Source of the DNA: Campylobacter sp. RM5004 | Lineage (GTDB): Bacteria > Campylobacterota > Campylobacteria > Campylobacterales > Campylobacteraceae | Assembly (NCBI RefSeq): GCF_022369455.1 | Contig: NZ_CP059599.1 | Coordinates: 958,409 to 1,022,408, forward strand | Length of the DNA: 64,000 nucleotides | Reading direction: 5' to 3' | Shown: piece after piece, positions 44,121-54,149 of the stretch | Numbering within the stretch: position 1 is the first letter of the stretch | Layout: the number at the start of each line of letters is the position of its first letter | Program-made: the position numbers and the translations under genes | The notes under the pieces: generated by a model | What the model was told of the DNA's origin: nothing | Database searches by the model: none | The model's input: only the letters and a program-made list of their open reading frames with translations

Positions 44121-46292
44121 TTATTCGCTATAAGCATCATTTAATGATACAAATTCGTAGATTTTACATTTTGATTTAATTTTTTCTTTTGCTATTTCAA
44201 TATTTTGATTATCAGGAACTTCAAAAATTATTTCAAAATATTCTAATAAACTATCGGTATTTTTAGAAATATTAATACTGCTTATATTAATTTGAAGTTT
44301 TAATAATTCTGATAATAAAGCTAATAATGTGCCTTTTTTGTTTTCTAGTGAAAAAATCATTTTGTAATTTTTAGGCGCATGTTTTGACCATTTTATAAGA
44401 ACCATTTCTGCCTTATTATCTTCCATTAATTTACTTGCTCTTTCACATAATTTATTATGTATAGTAACAGAATGATTATGCTTAAAAGCAATAATATCAT
44501 CTCCTCTTTTTGGATTACAGCAATAATCAAAATCTATATTATTGATTTTGTAATTTGAATAAACCACAAGATTTTCAATTCTTTGTTTTTTTAGATCATA
44601 GTTTTTTACAAGCCAAATTCTTTTTGCGTATTTTTTTAAACTATCAATTGCTTTGCTTAAAGTTATATTATCGCTTGCACATTTTTTAACAATTTTTGAT
44701 AATTTTTCATTATTAATCCAAGTATTAATTTTTTCTTCATCAGCACTAAAAATAGTTTGCAATAATCTTAAGCCTACTTTTTGATCTATACTTGAAATTC
44801 TTTGCTTACAATGTGATTTAATCATAGCCTTTGCTCTAGCTGTTACAACACTATCAAGCCACGAACATCTTGGCTTTGCATTATCATCAATTTCTATTCT
44901 TACAATATCTCCATTTTTAAGGCTTGTAAGTAATGGCGATCTAACTCTATTAATATAAGCATGGCTTGCTTTAAGACCAATTTGTGAATGAACTTCAAAA
45001 GCAAAATCAAGTGCAGTAGAGCCCCTAGGAAGTGTAAAAATCTCGCCTTTTGGTGAATATACTGCAATATCTTCTACATACAAACTATCTTTTGCGTATT
45101 CGTAAAATTCTAAATCATTGTCCTTTTCTTCTAAAGAATTATTTGTAGCAATATCGCTAACCCAATCAGCCTTAAAGTCTTCTTTGTCATTTTTGTATTT
45201 CCAGTGAGCTGCAATTCCTAATTCTGCAGTTTCGTGCATTTTATAAGTTCTAATTTGTGCTTCAATAATTGATTGGGCATCAAATAAAGTTGTATGAATT
45301 GTCTGATAGCCATTTTGTTTTGGTAATGCAATATAGTCTTTAAACCTTGAAGCAAGTGGGTTAAAATGAACATGTAAAAGTCCTAAAACAATATAACAAT
45401 CTTTTACATCTTTTACTAATATTCTAATACCTAATAAATCAAGAACTTCTTCAATACTAACGCCTTTTCTTTGCATTTTTAAATATATTGAATAAACATG
45501 CTTAATTCTTTTTTCTATTTTAAAATCTACATCTTCAATATATCCATTATCACGCATAAGATTTATGATTTTTTCTATAAAATCATTTAAGGTTAATTGT
45601 AATTGAACATTATTTGCTTTTAAATAATCAGCAATCTCCTTAAACTCAGTTGGCATTAAGTATTTAAAGCTTAAATCTTCTAAATAGTTTTTAATACTTG
45701 AAATCCCTAATCTATGAGCTATCGGAGCATAAACCATTAAGGTTTCTTCCGCAATTCTTTTTTGTTTTGCTTCTTTTAAAGCATCAAGAGTTAGCATATT
45801 GTGTAGTCTATCACATAATTTAACTAATAAAACTCTACTATCTTCAATGCTTACCATTAGCATATTTCTAAAAGTCATTGCTGATTTTCTAAGTTTTTCA
45901 TTAGATTCTGAGCTAGCTAGATTATCCCCACGAATTTCAACAATTTTAGTCATACCTTCAACCAAAATGCCAACCGAATGACCAAACATATTCATAAGTT
46001 CTTCTTGAGTGCATTCTGTATCTTCTACAACATCATGCAATAATGCAGCTAATATCATGCTTTCATCTTTTGAAAAGAAAGCTACAAAACAAGCCACTAA
46101 AATAGGATGAATAGAATAAGGTTCTCCACTCTTTCTAAATTGTCCTTCGTGAGATTTTATACAAAAATCTAAAGCCTTTTCAAGCATAGGAGTGCTTGAA
46201 AATAAAGAATATAATAATTCCTTAGCTTTATTTAAATCATTGCAGTATCTAACATCTTCTAATAATGTTTCAAAACTTAGAATATTTTTCAT
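44121..46292 (-). CDS. spoT: Bifunctional (p)ppGpp synthetase/hydrolase
   Basis: The single RelA/SpoT homologue expected in this group, making and degrading (p)ppGpp in the stringent response. 723 aa: HD hydrolase domain (HPILVACFVAFF and ALLHDVVEDTE, about 60-95), synthetase domain (DLLGIRILVKDVKDCYIVLGLLH and PKQNGYQTIHTTL), TGS domain (AVYSPKGEIFTLPRGSTALDFAFEVHSQIG) and a C-terminal ACT domain. Hydrolase and synthetase motifs both look complete, so both activities are likely. Immediately downstream of rpoZ. Confidence 0.96.
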   Translation of the reverse strand: MKNILSFETLLEDVRYCNDLNKAKELLYSLFSSTPMLEKALDFCIKSHEGQFRKSGEPYSIHPILVACFVAFFSKDESMILAALLHDVVEDTECTQEELMNMFGHSVGILVEGMTKIVEIRGDNLASSESNEKLRKSAMTFRNMLMVSIEDSRVLLVKLCDRLHNMLTLDALKEAKQKRIAEETLMVYAPIAHRLGISSIKNYLEDLSFKYLMPTEFKEIADYLKANNVQLQLTLNDFIEKIINLMRDNGYIEDVDFKIEKRIKHVYSIYLKMQRKGVSIEEVLDLLGIRILVKDVKDCYIVLGLLHVHFNPLASRFKDYIALPKQNGYQTIHTTLFDAQSIIEAQIRTYKMHETAELGIAAHWKYKNDKEDFKADWVSDIATNNSLEEKDNDLEFYEYAKDSLYVEDIAVYSPKGEIFTLPRGSTALDFAFEVHSQIGLKASHAYINRVRSPLLTSLKNGDIVRIEIDDNAKPRCSWLDSVVTARAKAMIKSHCKQRISSIDQKVGLRLLQTIFSADEEKINTWINNEKLSKIVKKCASDNITLSKAIDSLKKYAKRIWLVKNYDLKKQRIENLVVYSNYKINNIDFDYCCNPKRGDDIIAFKHNHSVTIHNKLCERASKLMEDNKAEMVLIKWSKHAPKNYKMIFSLENKKGTLLALLSELLKLQINISSINISKNTDSLLEYFEIIFEVPDNQNIEIAKEKIKSKCKIYEFVSLNDAYSE

Positions 46293-46296
46293 TGTA

Positions 46297-46509
46297 TTAT
46301 TCGTTAATTACACCATCAAAAATTATTTTTTCTTCTGCAACTTCTAACATTGCAATATCGCTAAACTTCATTTTACCTTTTTCTACTTTTACTAAAGGAG
46401 TTGCACCATCACTTAACTCTCTAGCTCTCTTTGCTACTATTAAAGATAAAATATATCTATCATTTCCTACTTTTTCTAATGCTTTTGCTGCTATTTGTTC
46501 TGTTCTCAT
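46297..46509 (-). CDS. rpoZ: DNA-directed RNA polymerase subunit omega
   Basis: 70 aa assembly subunit of RNA polymerase. Contains [35 protein letters not shown], the omega signature (RxxL...aaKRArqL). Lies between pyrH and spoT with short spacing; proximity to spoT is conserved in many bacteria and fits omega's role in ppGpp response. AAAGGAA precedes the ATG. Confidence 0.93.
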   Translation of the reverse strand: MRTEQIAAKALEKVGNDRYILSLIVAKRARELSDGATPLVKVEKGKMKFSDIAMLEVAEEKIIFDGVINE

Positions 46510-46525
46510 ATAAATTCCTTTAAAA

Positions 46526-47281
<756 letters not shown>

Positions 47282-47596
47282 TTAACGCTTAAACTCAAGC
47301 AAAAATTTTTCAATTTGATATCTATCTCTATATGCAGAACTCATTAAATGTATTAAACAATCTCCTAAATCAAGAACACTCCACTCATCAGCACACTCTT
47401 CATAATATACTTTGCTATTATGTTTTTTTATTAATTCTTTTATATCTTCTATTAAAGCAATAGATTGCTTACTTGATATCATAGTAGCTATTATTACTTC
47501 ATCTACAAAATATTCACTTCCTTTTAAGCTAATTAGCTCTACATTTTCAGCTTTTTTCTCATCTAAAAGCTTTATTATTTCTTCGTTTCTACTCAT
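47282..47596 (-). CDS. rsfS: Ribosome silencing factor RsfS
   Basis: 104 aa Iojap/DUF143 protein that binds L14 on the 50S subunit and blocks subunit joining. Contains the family text VIATMISSKQSIALIEDIKELIKKH, then YYEECADEWSVLDLGDCLIHLMS and YRDRYQIEKF (normally ExWvLlDygdvvVHiF and R.fY.LE). Its start overlaps the end of nadD by 4 bp, a common pairing. Confidence 0.92.
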   Translation of the reverse strand: MSRNEEIIKLLDEKKAENVELISLKGSEYFVDEVIIATMISSKQSIALIEDIKELIKKHNSKVYYEECADEWSVLDLGDCLIHLMSSAYRDRYQIEKFLLEFKR

Positions 47597-48132
47597 TTTT
47601 TTCCTTTGTAAAATTCTTTTACTTCATCTTTTATTTTTGGATTAACTTTTTCTAAAACTAAATTATTTCTTATAAAACTTGATGATATATCTTCGTTAAT
47701 ATCAAGCTTTAAATAATCATTAGGTATAAAAATATTATCCCTACTTGCTATTACAAAAACAACATTTTTTGATAATTCTTCATAATTATGCCATTTATGT
47801 AAAGTTTTTAAATGATCAGCTCCTATTATAAAATAAATTAAACTAGGATTTAGTAAATTTTTAAAATACATTACACTATCAAAGCTAGGAACCGGTCTAT
47901 TTTGTCTAACCTCATAATCACTTATTATTAATTTGTCACTTTTTGTAAAAATTTTTTCAAGCCATGAAATTCTTAACTCAGGACTTGCACTAAAATTTTC
48001 TTTAAACAAACTAATATAAGTAGGTAATATTATAAGCTTATCAATATCTAATGTATTTAACGCTACATTTACTACTTTTTCATGACCTAAATGCACAGGG
48101 TCAAAACTACCGCCAAAAATTGCTATTTTCAA
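47593..48132 (-). CDS. nadD: Nicotinate-nucleotide adenylyltransferase
   Basis: Makes nicotinic acid adenine dinucleotide in NAD synthesis. 179 aa with GGSFDPVHLGHEKVV at residues 8-22 (nucleotidyltransferase motif), IIGADHLKTLHKWHNYEEL, and a C-terminal IMSSSFIRN-type segment (here DISSSFIRNNL). Slightly short of the E. coli enzyme, usual in this group. Divergent from gapA across 58 bp. Coupled to rsfS. Confidence 0.93.
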   Translation of the reverse strand: MKIAIFGGSFDPVHLGHEKVVNVALNTLDIDKLIILPTYISLFKENFSASPELRISWLEKIFTKSDKLIISDYEVRQNRPVPSFDSVMYFKNLLNPSLIYFIIGADHLKTLHKWHNYEELSKNVVFVIASRDNIFIPNDYLKLDINEDISSSFIRNNLVLEKVNPKIKDEVKEFYKGKK

Positions 48133-48190
48133 AATCTCTTAACCTTTTTTTATTAGTATTATCTCAAATTTTTTAAATAAAGGGTTAAAA

Positions 48191-49192
48191 ATGGGAGTAA
48201 ATGTAGCGATAAATGGATTCGGAAGAATCGGAAGATGTCTTAGTAGAATAATTCTTAGCGAAAACAAGCTAAATTTGGTGGCAATTAACTGCTCGTGGGA
48301 TATGAAAAATATTAAATATCTTCTAAAATACGATAGTGTTCATGGGAATTTCAATCAAGAAATTGATAATGATGGAGAAGATGTATTAATAGTAGGAAAT
48401 AAAAGAATTCAAATAATTAGAAGTAGAGAGATTGAAAATATTGATTTTGCTAAATACGGAGCTAGTTTAGTTTTTGAATGCACGGGAGCTTTTTTAACAC
48501 AAGAAAAAACTAAAGCTTATTTGGATAATGGTATTAAAAAAGTAATCATGTCAGCACCACCAAAAGATAATACTCCTATGTTTGTAATGGATGTAAATCA
48601 TAATAATTATAAAGGTGAAGCAATTATTTCAAACGCAAGTTGCACCACAAACTGCCTTGCACCAATGGCAAAAGTTTTAGATGAAAATTTTGGTATTAAA
48701 AAAGCCTTAATGAATACAATTCACGCTTATACAGCAACTCAAGAGCTTTGCGATACAAAATGCCCTAAAGATATTAGAAGGGGTCGTGCAGCAGCACTAA
48801 ACTTAGTTCCTTCAAGCACAGGCGCAGCTAAATCAATAGGAAAAGTTATACCAAATCTTTTAGGTAAGGTTGATGGTCAAAGCGTAAGAACTAGCTTAGC
48901 AAATGTTTCAATGCTAGATTTAACACTATTATTAGATAAAAAAACTTCAAAAGAAGAAATAAACGAAACCTTTATAAAAGCTAGTAAAAATATGAGCGAA
49001 ATATTAGCAATTGATTATGATTGTTGCGTTTCAAGTGATTTTTGCACTAGCACTTATGGTTGTGTTTTTGTTCCTGATTTAACTCAAATAATTGATGAAG
49101 ATTTTGTAAAAGTTCTAGCTTGGTATGACAACGAATACGGATATTCGTATCAATTAAATAGACTAGCTCAACATATTAGCAAGGAGTTGTAA
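48191..49192 (+). CDS. gapA: Glyceraldehyde-3-phosphate dehydrogenase, type I
   Basis: 333 aa NAD(P)-dependent enzyme interconverting glyceraldehyde-3-phosphate and 1,3-bisphosphoglycerate. [12 protein letters not shown] at 4-15, catalytic Cys in [12 protein letters not shown] near 150-161, [24 protein letters not shown], and [10 protein letters not shown] near the C-terminus. In Campylobacter it serves mainly gluconeogenesis. Begins with AAAGGG upstream and is 1 bp from pgk; forms the gapA-pgk-tpiA operon. Confidence 0.97.
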   Translation: MGVNVAINGFGRIGRCLSRIILSENKLNLVAINCSWDMKNIKYLLKYDSVHGNFNQEIDNDGEDVLIVGNKRIQIIRSREIENIDFAKYGASLVFECTGAFLTQEKTKAYLDNGIKKVIMSAPPKDNTPMFVMDVNHNNYKGEAIISNASCTTNCLAPMAKVLDENFGIKKALMNTIHAYTATQELCDTKCPKDIRRGRAAALNLVPSSTGAAKSIGKVIPNLLGKVDGQSVRTSLANVSMLDLTLLLDKKTSKEEINETFIKASKNMSEILAIDYDCCVSSDFCTSTYGCVFVPDLTQIIDEDFVKVLAWYDNEYGYSYQLNRLAQHISKEL

Positions 49193-49193
49193 A

Positions 49194-50387
49194 ATGCCTT
49201 TAATTTCCATAAAAGATGTTGATTTAACAAATAAATGTGTTTTTATTAGATGTGATTTTAATGTTCCTCAAGATGAATTCGGAAATATTAGTGATGATAG
49301 AAGAATAAAATCTGCTATTCCTACTATTAAATACTGCCTTGATAATGATGCTAGAGTAATTCTTGCAAGCCATTTAGGTCGTCCAAAAGAAGTAAGCGAT
49401 AAATATTCATTAAAACCTATTGCAAAAAGACTTTCAAAATTACTAGGAACTGAAGTAATTATGGCAAACGATGTAATAGGAGATGATGCTAAGGCTAAAG
49501 CTAGTGAATTAAAGCAAGGTGAAGTTTTATTGCTTGAAAATCTAAGATTTATTAAAGGCGAAACAAAAAATGATGAAGAACTAGCTAAAAGCTTGGCTTC
49601 AATGTGTGATGTATATTGCAATGATGCTTTTGGGGTTTGTCATAGAGCGCATTCAAGCGTTGAAGCAATTACTAGATTTGCTAAAGAAATTTGTGCTGGA
49701 TTTTTACTACAAAAAGAATTTAATTTCGCTCAAGATTTATTAAAATCACCTGCTAGACCATTCGTAGCTGTTGTTGGCGGTAGTAAGGTTAGCGGAAAAT
49801 TACAAGCTTTACACAACCTACTTCCTAAGGTAGATAAAATTATCATAGGTGGTGGAATGGCATTTACTTTTCTTAAAGCAAATGGCTTAAATGTAGGCAA
49901 TTCTATCGTAGAAGATGATTTAATTGAAGACGCTAAACAAATTATGCAAACAGCAAAAGAACTTGGAGTTAAGCTATATTTACCTGTTGATGTGCTTGCA
50001 GCTCAAAGCTTTTCAAATGATAGTGTTGTTAAAAAAGTTAGCGTTCAAGAAATACCAAATGGCTGGATGGGGCTTGACATTGGACCTGCTAGTTCAATAT
50101 TATTTAAAGAGATTTTAAGTGATGCTCAAACTATATGGTGGAATGGACCTATGGGAGTTTTTGAGTTTGATAAATTTTCTAAAGGTAGCTTTAAAATGAG
50201 CCACTATATAAGCGATTCTTACGCAACTAGCGTTGCTGGTGGTGGAGATACTGCCGATGTTATAAATCGTGCAGGAGATGCTGATGATTTTAGCTTTATT
50301 TCTACTGGCGGTGGAGCTAGCTTAGAACTAATTGAGGGTAAAGAATTACCTGCTATAAAACCACTTATATTGAAGGAAGAATATTAA
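49194..50387 (+). CDS. pgk: Phosphoglycerate kinase
   Basis: 397 aa two-domain kinase. N-domain [15 protein letters not shown] (about 18-32) and [11 protein letters not shown], hinge [17 protein letters not shown]-domain nucleotide site [31 protein letters not shown] and [43 protein letters not shown]. Complete and normal in length. Overlaps tpiA by 1 bp. Confidence 0.97.
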   Translation: MPLISIKDVDLTNKCVFIRCDFNVPQDEFGNISDDRRIKSAIPTIKYCLDNDARVILASHLGRPKEVSDKYSLKPIAKRLSKLLGTEVIMANDVIGDDAKAKASELKQGEVLLLENLRFIKGETKNDEELAKSLASMCDVYCNDAFGVCHRAHSSVEAITRFAKEICAGFLLQKEFNFAQDLLKSPARPFVAVVGGSKVSGKLQALHNLLPKVDKIIIGGGMAFTFLKANGLNVGNSIVEDDLIEDAKQIMQTAKELGVKLYLPVDVLAAQSFSNDSVVKKVSVQEIPNGWMGLDIGPASSILFKEILSDAQTIWWNGPMGVFEFDKFSKGSFKMSHYISDSYATSVAGGGDTADVINRAGDADDFSFISTGGGASLELIEGKELPAIKPLILKEEY

Positions 50388-51073
50388 TGATTATTGCTGC
50401 AAATTTTAAATGTAATCACACTAGAAAAGGCTTTGCTGAATATGCAAAAAAGCTTAATGCTTATCTTAGATTTAGCGACTTTTCAAACCTAGAAGTTATA
50501 GTTGCTCCGAGCGCAACTTCATTTATTGATAGTGAGTTTAGCTTCATTCAAGCTGCACAAAATATATACCCAGCTTATAATGGAGCATTTACAGGAGAAA
50601 TAGGATTATCTCACTTGCAAGAATTTGGGATAAAAACTATTATTTTAGGTCATTGTGAAAGAAGAAATTTGGGCGAAAATGATGAATTTTTGGCACAAAA
50701 ATTTGATTTTTGTGCTGAAAATGATTTAAGAGTAATTTATTGCATAGGAGAAGATTTTGCTACTTATGAAAAAAACAAAAGCATAGAGTTTTTAGAAAAG
50801 CAACTTAATGCAATTGATTTAAAATACAATAAATTAATTCTAGCTTATGAGCCAATTTATAGTATCGGCAAAAGCGCTGCAAAATTAGAAGATATTGAAA
50901 AAATTATGCAATATCTAAAAAGCAAAACAAAACAACCTATTTTATATGGTGGTAGTGTTAATTCTAGCAATATTGCTGAGATTAATAGGCTTTGTGATGG
51001 TGTTTTGGTTGGTGGGGCTAGTCTTAATGTAGATGGCTTTATAGATTTAATCAATGCTGCTGTAAGGGGCTAA
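50387..51073 (+). CDS. tpiA: Triosephosphate isomerase
   Basis: 228 aa, short compared with the usual 250 aa, as in other Campylobacter and Helicobacter enzymes. N-terminal NFKCN with the substrate lysine (K8), catalytic His in ILGHCERR (C replaces the usual S), catalytic Glu in LAYEPIYSIGKS, and the phosphate loop YGGSVNSSN / DGVLVGGASL. Third gene of the gapA-pgk-tpiA operon. In C. jejuni fabI follows; here a racemase-family gene follows after 1 bp. Confidence 0.95.
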   Translation: MIIAANFKCNHTRKGFAEYAKKLNAYLRFSDFSNLEVIVAPSATSFIDSEFSFIQAAQNIYPAYNGAFTGEIGLSHLQEFGIKTIILGHCERRNLGENDEFLAQKFDFCAENDLRVIYCIGEDFATYEKNKSIEFLEKQLNAIDLKYNKLILAYEPIYSIGKSAAKLEDIEKIMQYLKSKTKQPILYGGSVNSSNIAEINRLCDGVLVGGASLNVDGFIDLINAAVRG

Positions 51074-51074
51074 T

Positions 51075-51755
51075 TTGATAGGTTTAATCGGTGGGATGAG
51101 TTATGCTAGTACTATAACTTATTATAAATTAATAAATGAGTTTAGCCAAACTCATCATAATTCTTTATCTCGTGCAAAGATTTTAATATCAAGCGTAGAT
51201 TTTGATGAGATTGAAAAATATCAACATAATAATGAGTGGCAAAAAGCTGCAAGTTTATTAAACGAAGAAGCAAAAAGATTAGAAAAAGCTGGTGCAAATA
51301 TAATCGCACTTTGCACAAATACTATGCATAAAGTTGCAAATGAATTGCAAAAAGATTTAAAGGCAAAATTCATCCATATAGCCCATTCAAGCCTTGATGA
51401 GCTAAACCTTAATAATATAAAAGATGTTTTATTGCTAGGCACTAAATACACTATGCAAGAAGACTTTTATAAAAATGAGCTAAAGGGCTTGAATGTTATC
51501 ACTCCAAATAATGATGATATGAATACGATAAATGATATTATTTTTAATGAACTTTGCAAAGATTTGATAATGCAAAGTAGCAAAGAAAAGTTTATAAATA
51601 TCGTAAATAAACATAAAGTTCAAGGAGTTTTACTAGCCTGCACTGAGATTTCACTACTAATTAACGAAAGTGATTTTGATAATTTAAGGGTATTTGATAC
51701 AACTTACATTCATGCTAAAGATATTTTTAATCAAAGCTTAAAGAATTTGAATTAG
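51075..51755 (+). CDS. Aspartate/glutamate racemase family protein
   Basis: 226 aa cofactor-independent racemase-type protein with IGLIGGMSYASTITYYKLINE at the start, the first catalytic cysteine in IALCTNTMHKVA and the second in VLLACTEISLLI, the paired Cys layout of the YgeA/aspartate racemase family. Substrate is not certain. TTG start behind AAGGGG, 1 bp after tpiA, so it may be co-transcribed with the glycolytic genes. The last codons (AAG AAT TTG AAT TAG) lie in a dispersed repeat unit that supplies the stop, and a hairpin follows. Confidence 0.85.
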   Translation: MIGLIGGMSYASTITYYKLINEFSQTHHNSLSRAKILISSVDFDEIEKYQHNNEWQKAASLLNEEAKRLEKAGANIIALCTNTMHKVANELQKDLKAKFIHIAHSSLDELNLNNIKDVLLLGTKYTMQEDFYKNELKGLNVITPNNDDMNTINDIIFNELCKDLIMQSSKEKFINIVNKHKVQGVLLACTEISLLINESDFDNLRVFDTTYIHAKDIFNQSLKNLN

Positions 51756-51760
51756 GAATT
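51742..51760 (-). repeat. Dispersed repeat unit containing the racemase stop codon
   Basis: AGAATTTGAATTAGGAATT, reverse orientation; TAG at 51753-51755 is the stop of the racemase gene. Confidence 0.8.
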
Positions 51761-51778
51761 AGCTTTAGGCTAATTCTT
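51756..51778 (+). terminator. Terminator built on the repeat unit
   Basis: GAATTAGC (51756-51763) pairs perfectly with GCTAATTC (51769-51776) over a 5 nt loop, followed by TTATTAAAT. The left arm is part of the dispersed repeat unit, and the structure starts at the base after the stop codon. Confidence 0.65.
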
Positions 51779-51796
51779 ATTAAATCTATATTTCAA

Positions 51797-52231
51797 TTAA
51801 TATTTGCACTTATAAAATACTTTTTGTTTTATCGCTTGATTATTGTTATTATATCCTTGATAATACTCATCTTTAGAATATTCAAAAAACTCAAGATAAA
51901 AATCTATATGCTTATTTTGTGCTTTTATGTTTTTCATCATACTGCAAATTTCATTGCTTGTAGCTTTATCTACATTATTATAAATATCTAAATAAATATT
52001 ATTAAAAGCCAAATCTATAAAATATAAGCTTTATTATCACAATCTTCTTTAGATTTGCAATAATTATTTTCAACAAGAATTTCTTGTATTTTATCAATAG
52101 ATAAACTAACAGTATCTATAATCTCACTATCAGCTTTGCCATAACTTAAAAAAACTAAAAAACCAACAACAAAAAAGATTAAAAAAAATCATTATATATA
52201 ATACAGTTTTAAATAATTTAAGTATTTTCAT
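51797..52231 (-). pseudogene. Membrane-anchored hypothetical protein broken by two frameshifts
   Basis: From ATG 52231 (AAAGG upstream) the frame reads MKILKLFKTVLYIMIFF and then fails at a T8 run (52181-52188 on the plus strand). With T7 the next frame continues a transmembrane helix and YGKADSEIIDTVSLSIDKI through CKSKEDCDNKAYI to a stop near 52014. One extra base there would join the third frame, DLAFNNIYLDIYNNVDKATS, to the end KVFYKCKY at 51797. Restored, it is a single-span protein of about 145 aa. Not recognised. The T8 run could instead be phase-variable, but the second break argues for decay (or sequencing error). The final 71 codons remain open from an internal ATG at 52012. Confidence 0.65.
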
Positions 52232-52250
52232 TAAACCATACCTTTAACTA

Positions 52251-52697
52251 TTAATCAAACCAATTATAACGCTTGATATTGTGGTTTTGCAAAATTTCAA
52301 TGAAACTATTAAGCTCATCTTGAGAAAACAATTCTTGATTTATATGTAAAGGTAATTTAAATTTTTTAAATTTTAACATCAAAGAACACATAACACCACA
52401 ATTAGGCAAATAAGATTTAAACTCATTATAATAAAATTTTTGCATAAAAAATGCTCGCCTAATTGCAAAATAATCTTTATAACAAACAATAAATTTAATA
52501 TCAAACAAGTAAAAAAATCCATAAAAAGTAAAAAATATTAAAAATATACCAACGATTTTTGCAAGAATACTTTCTAAAAGTATAGAGCCAATGCCAAATA
52601 ATAGCATTGTTAAATGCACAATAATAGCAAGTGTGTAATAAATAAAAAGCGATTTTTTTCTAGTCATTATAAATATAGCTTCGTTATCATTCTTCAT
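52251..52697 (-). CDS. Small membrane protein with two TM helices, possible PH-like domain
   Basis: 148 aa. Two hydrophobic helices at about 17-40 and 46-68, then a soluble region beginning IKFIVCYKDYFAIRRAFFMQKFYYNEFKSY, which resembles bacterial PH-domain proteins (a strand pair after two helices). Two cysteines in LPNCGVMCSLM. Family not certain. An alternative start at M11 is possible. It lies in a minus-strand run of lineage-specific membrane proteins between the racemase gene and uvrB. Confidence 0.6.
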   Translation of the reverse strand: MKNDNEAIFIMTRKKSLFIYYTLAIIVHLTMLLFGIGSILLESILAKIVGIFLIFFTFYGFFYLFDIKFIVCYKDYFAIRRAFFMQKFYYNEFKSYLPNCGVMCSLMLKFKKFKLPLHINQELFSQDELNSFIEILQNHNIKRYNWFD

Positions 52698-52727
52698 TTT
52701 CGCTCCTTATTTATATTAATTTTAAAA

Positions 52728-52746
52728 AGAATTTGAAATAGGAATT
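52728..52746 (-). repeat. Dispersed repeat unit, 3' of the gene at 52756
   Basis: AGAATTTGAAATAGGAATT, exact reverse complement of the consensus, 9 bp past the stop of the minus-strand gene. Confidence 0.8.
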
Positions 52747-52755
52747 AACTATCTT

Positions 52756-53385
52756 TTATAATCTAAATCTACCTTTAGAACTTATTGCTTTATATCTATT
52801 TTCAATATAACCACAACTATCTATAAAAAACTCTTCACTAATTTCTTTAAAATCATTATTTTCATCAAAGTAATAATACTTCACAAACAATCTTTCAGAT
52901 TCAAAAACAAATGAAGTTTCATCATAAAAATATTTATCATTTTTTATTACTAGCTCATTATTAAAATTATTTATTTTTGAAGTTTTTAATAAGTCTTTGT
53001 TAAATTCTTTTATTTCTTTTATTTCATCTATGTTTTTATAATTTTGAACTTTTTCTAATTTTTCTACATTTGCATGACGATTAAAATAATCTTTTATAGC
53101 GAGTTTTTGTCGTTCTAGGTATTCAATTCTACACTTATAGCCGAATTTATTATAATCTATTTTATAAGTTTTATCGGTATTAAAATCATAATAGCTTAAA
53201 TTATTCTCACTTAGGTCTGCTTCAATTCTATATAATTTTGATTTAAGCTCATTAAATTCTTTTAATGGGTCGGTGTTATTACTTATAAAATAAGTTAATG
53301 CAAAATAACACAAAGCAAGTATTAAACATAATAAACCTATAACAAATATCAGTGTTTTTATTAATTTAACTATTCTAAAAAACAT
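52756..53385 (-). CDS. Single-span membrane protein, paralogue A of a tandem pair
   Basis: 209 aa: one N-terminal transmembrane helix (about 10-33), then an extracytoplasmic domain of about 170 residues. It clearly resembles the adjacent gene at 53431; shared blocks are YYDFNTDKTYKIDYNKFGYKC, YKNIDEIKEIKEFNKDLLKTS, LFVKYYYFDENND and the tail IDSCGYIENR (two conserved Cys). No named family recognised. The conserved Cys pair suggests a disulfide in the periplasm. It is C-terminally about 10 residues longer than its paralogue. Confidence 0.7.
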   Translation of the reverse strand: MFFRIVKLIKTLIFVIGLLCLILALCYFALTYFISNNTDPLKEFNELKSKLYRIEADLSENNLSYYDFNTDKTYKIDYNKFGYKCRIEYLERQKLAIKDYFNRHANVEKLEKVQNYKNIDEIKEIKEFNKDLLKTSKINNFNNELVIKNDKYFYDETSFVFESERLFVKYYYFDENNDFKEISEEFFIDSCGYIENRYKAISSKGRFRL

Positions 53386-53430
53386 TTAAAATCCTAATAA
53401 TTATTAATTACTTTCAAATTATCTCTTTTA

Positions 53431-54033
53431 TTACATACGCTCAATATAACCACAATCATCTATTAAAAACTCATAATTTTCTTCAAGTAAATTATTATTA
53501 AAATCAAAGTAATAATATTTTACAAATAATTTTCCATCTTTAAAAATAAAAGAATTTTTATCATAAAAATGCTCAAAGCCATCAATTGTTAGCTCATAAT
53601 TAAATTCATATATTTGTGAAGTTTTTAATAAATCTTTGCTAAATTTTTTTATTTCTTTTATTTCATCTATACTTTTATAATTATTGATTTTTTCTAAATG
53701 CGTTTGTAGGTATCTCACAAAAAAATTTTGAATAGCGTATTTTTGTTTTTGCAACTCATCAATAATGCAACCATATCCAAGTTCATTGTAATTTACCTTA
53801 TATGTTCTGCTGTCACCAAAATCATAATATGGTTTATATCCTTGCTTTAATAAAATTTCTTCAACTTTTTTTAATTCCTTTGTTACTTTAACAAAATCAC
53901 TATGATCGTAAGGTTGAAAAAAATTATATATCGCCATAGAAACAATACCAATCATTAAAATTATTAATGCAAAAAGAAGTACAAACAAATAATATAATGA
54001 TTTTCTTATAAACTCTATCAGCTTAGAATACAT
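53431..54033 (-). CDS. Single-span membrane protein, paralogue B of a tandem pair
   Basis: 200 aa, same layout as its downstream neighbour at 52756: TM helix at about 12-36, then blocks YYDFGDSRTYKVNYNELGYGC, YKSIDEIKEIKKFSKDLLKTS, LFVKYYYFDFNNN and IDDCGYIERM. The C-terminal halves are the most alike. Function unknown. Its upstream region is a 70 bp exact duplicate of that in front of the gene at 37088, so the two may share expression signals. Confidence 0.7.
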   Translation of the reverse strand: MYSKLIEFIRKSLYYLFVLLFALIILMIGIVSMAIYNFFQPYDHSDFVKVTKELKKVEEILLKQGYKPYYDFGDSRTYKVNYNELGYGCIIDELQKQKYAIQNFFVRYLQTHLEKINNYKSIDEIKEIKKFSKDLLKTSQIYEFNYELTIDGFEHFYDKNSFIFKDGKLFVKYYYFDFNNNLLEENYEFLIDDCGYIERM

Positions 54034-54070
54034 TTATCGCTCCGTTTATTTAAATTGCAATAATATATCT

Positions 54071-54140
54071 AAAAATAATTATTAAAATTATTTAATCAAA
54101 TTCCTATTTCAAATTCTAAGGATTTTGCAAGGAATTTGAA
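54071..54140. repeat. 70 bp exact duplicate of 38115-38184
   Basis: Second copy of the duplicated segment: AT-rich promoter-like sequence plus most of a dispersed repeat pair. Divergence starts at the base after 54140, inside the last repeat unit. Confidence 0.85.
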
Positions 54141-54149
54141 TTAGGAATT
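54099..54149. repeat. Dispersed repeat pair overlapping the stop codon of the gene at 54141
   Basis: AATTCCTATTTCAAATTC (54099-54116) and GAATTTGAATTAGGAATT (54132-54149) pair with one mismatch around a 15 nt loop. The reverse unit encodes the last residues (ANS) and the stop of the minus-strand gene. Confidence 0.8.
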
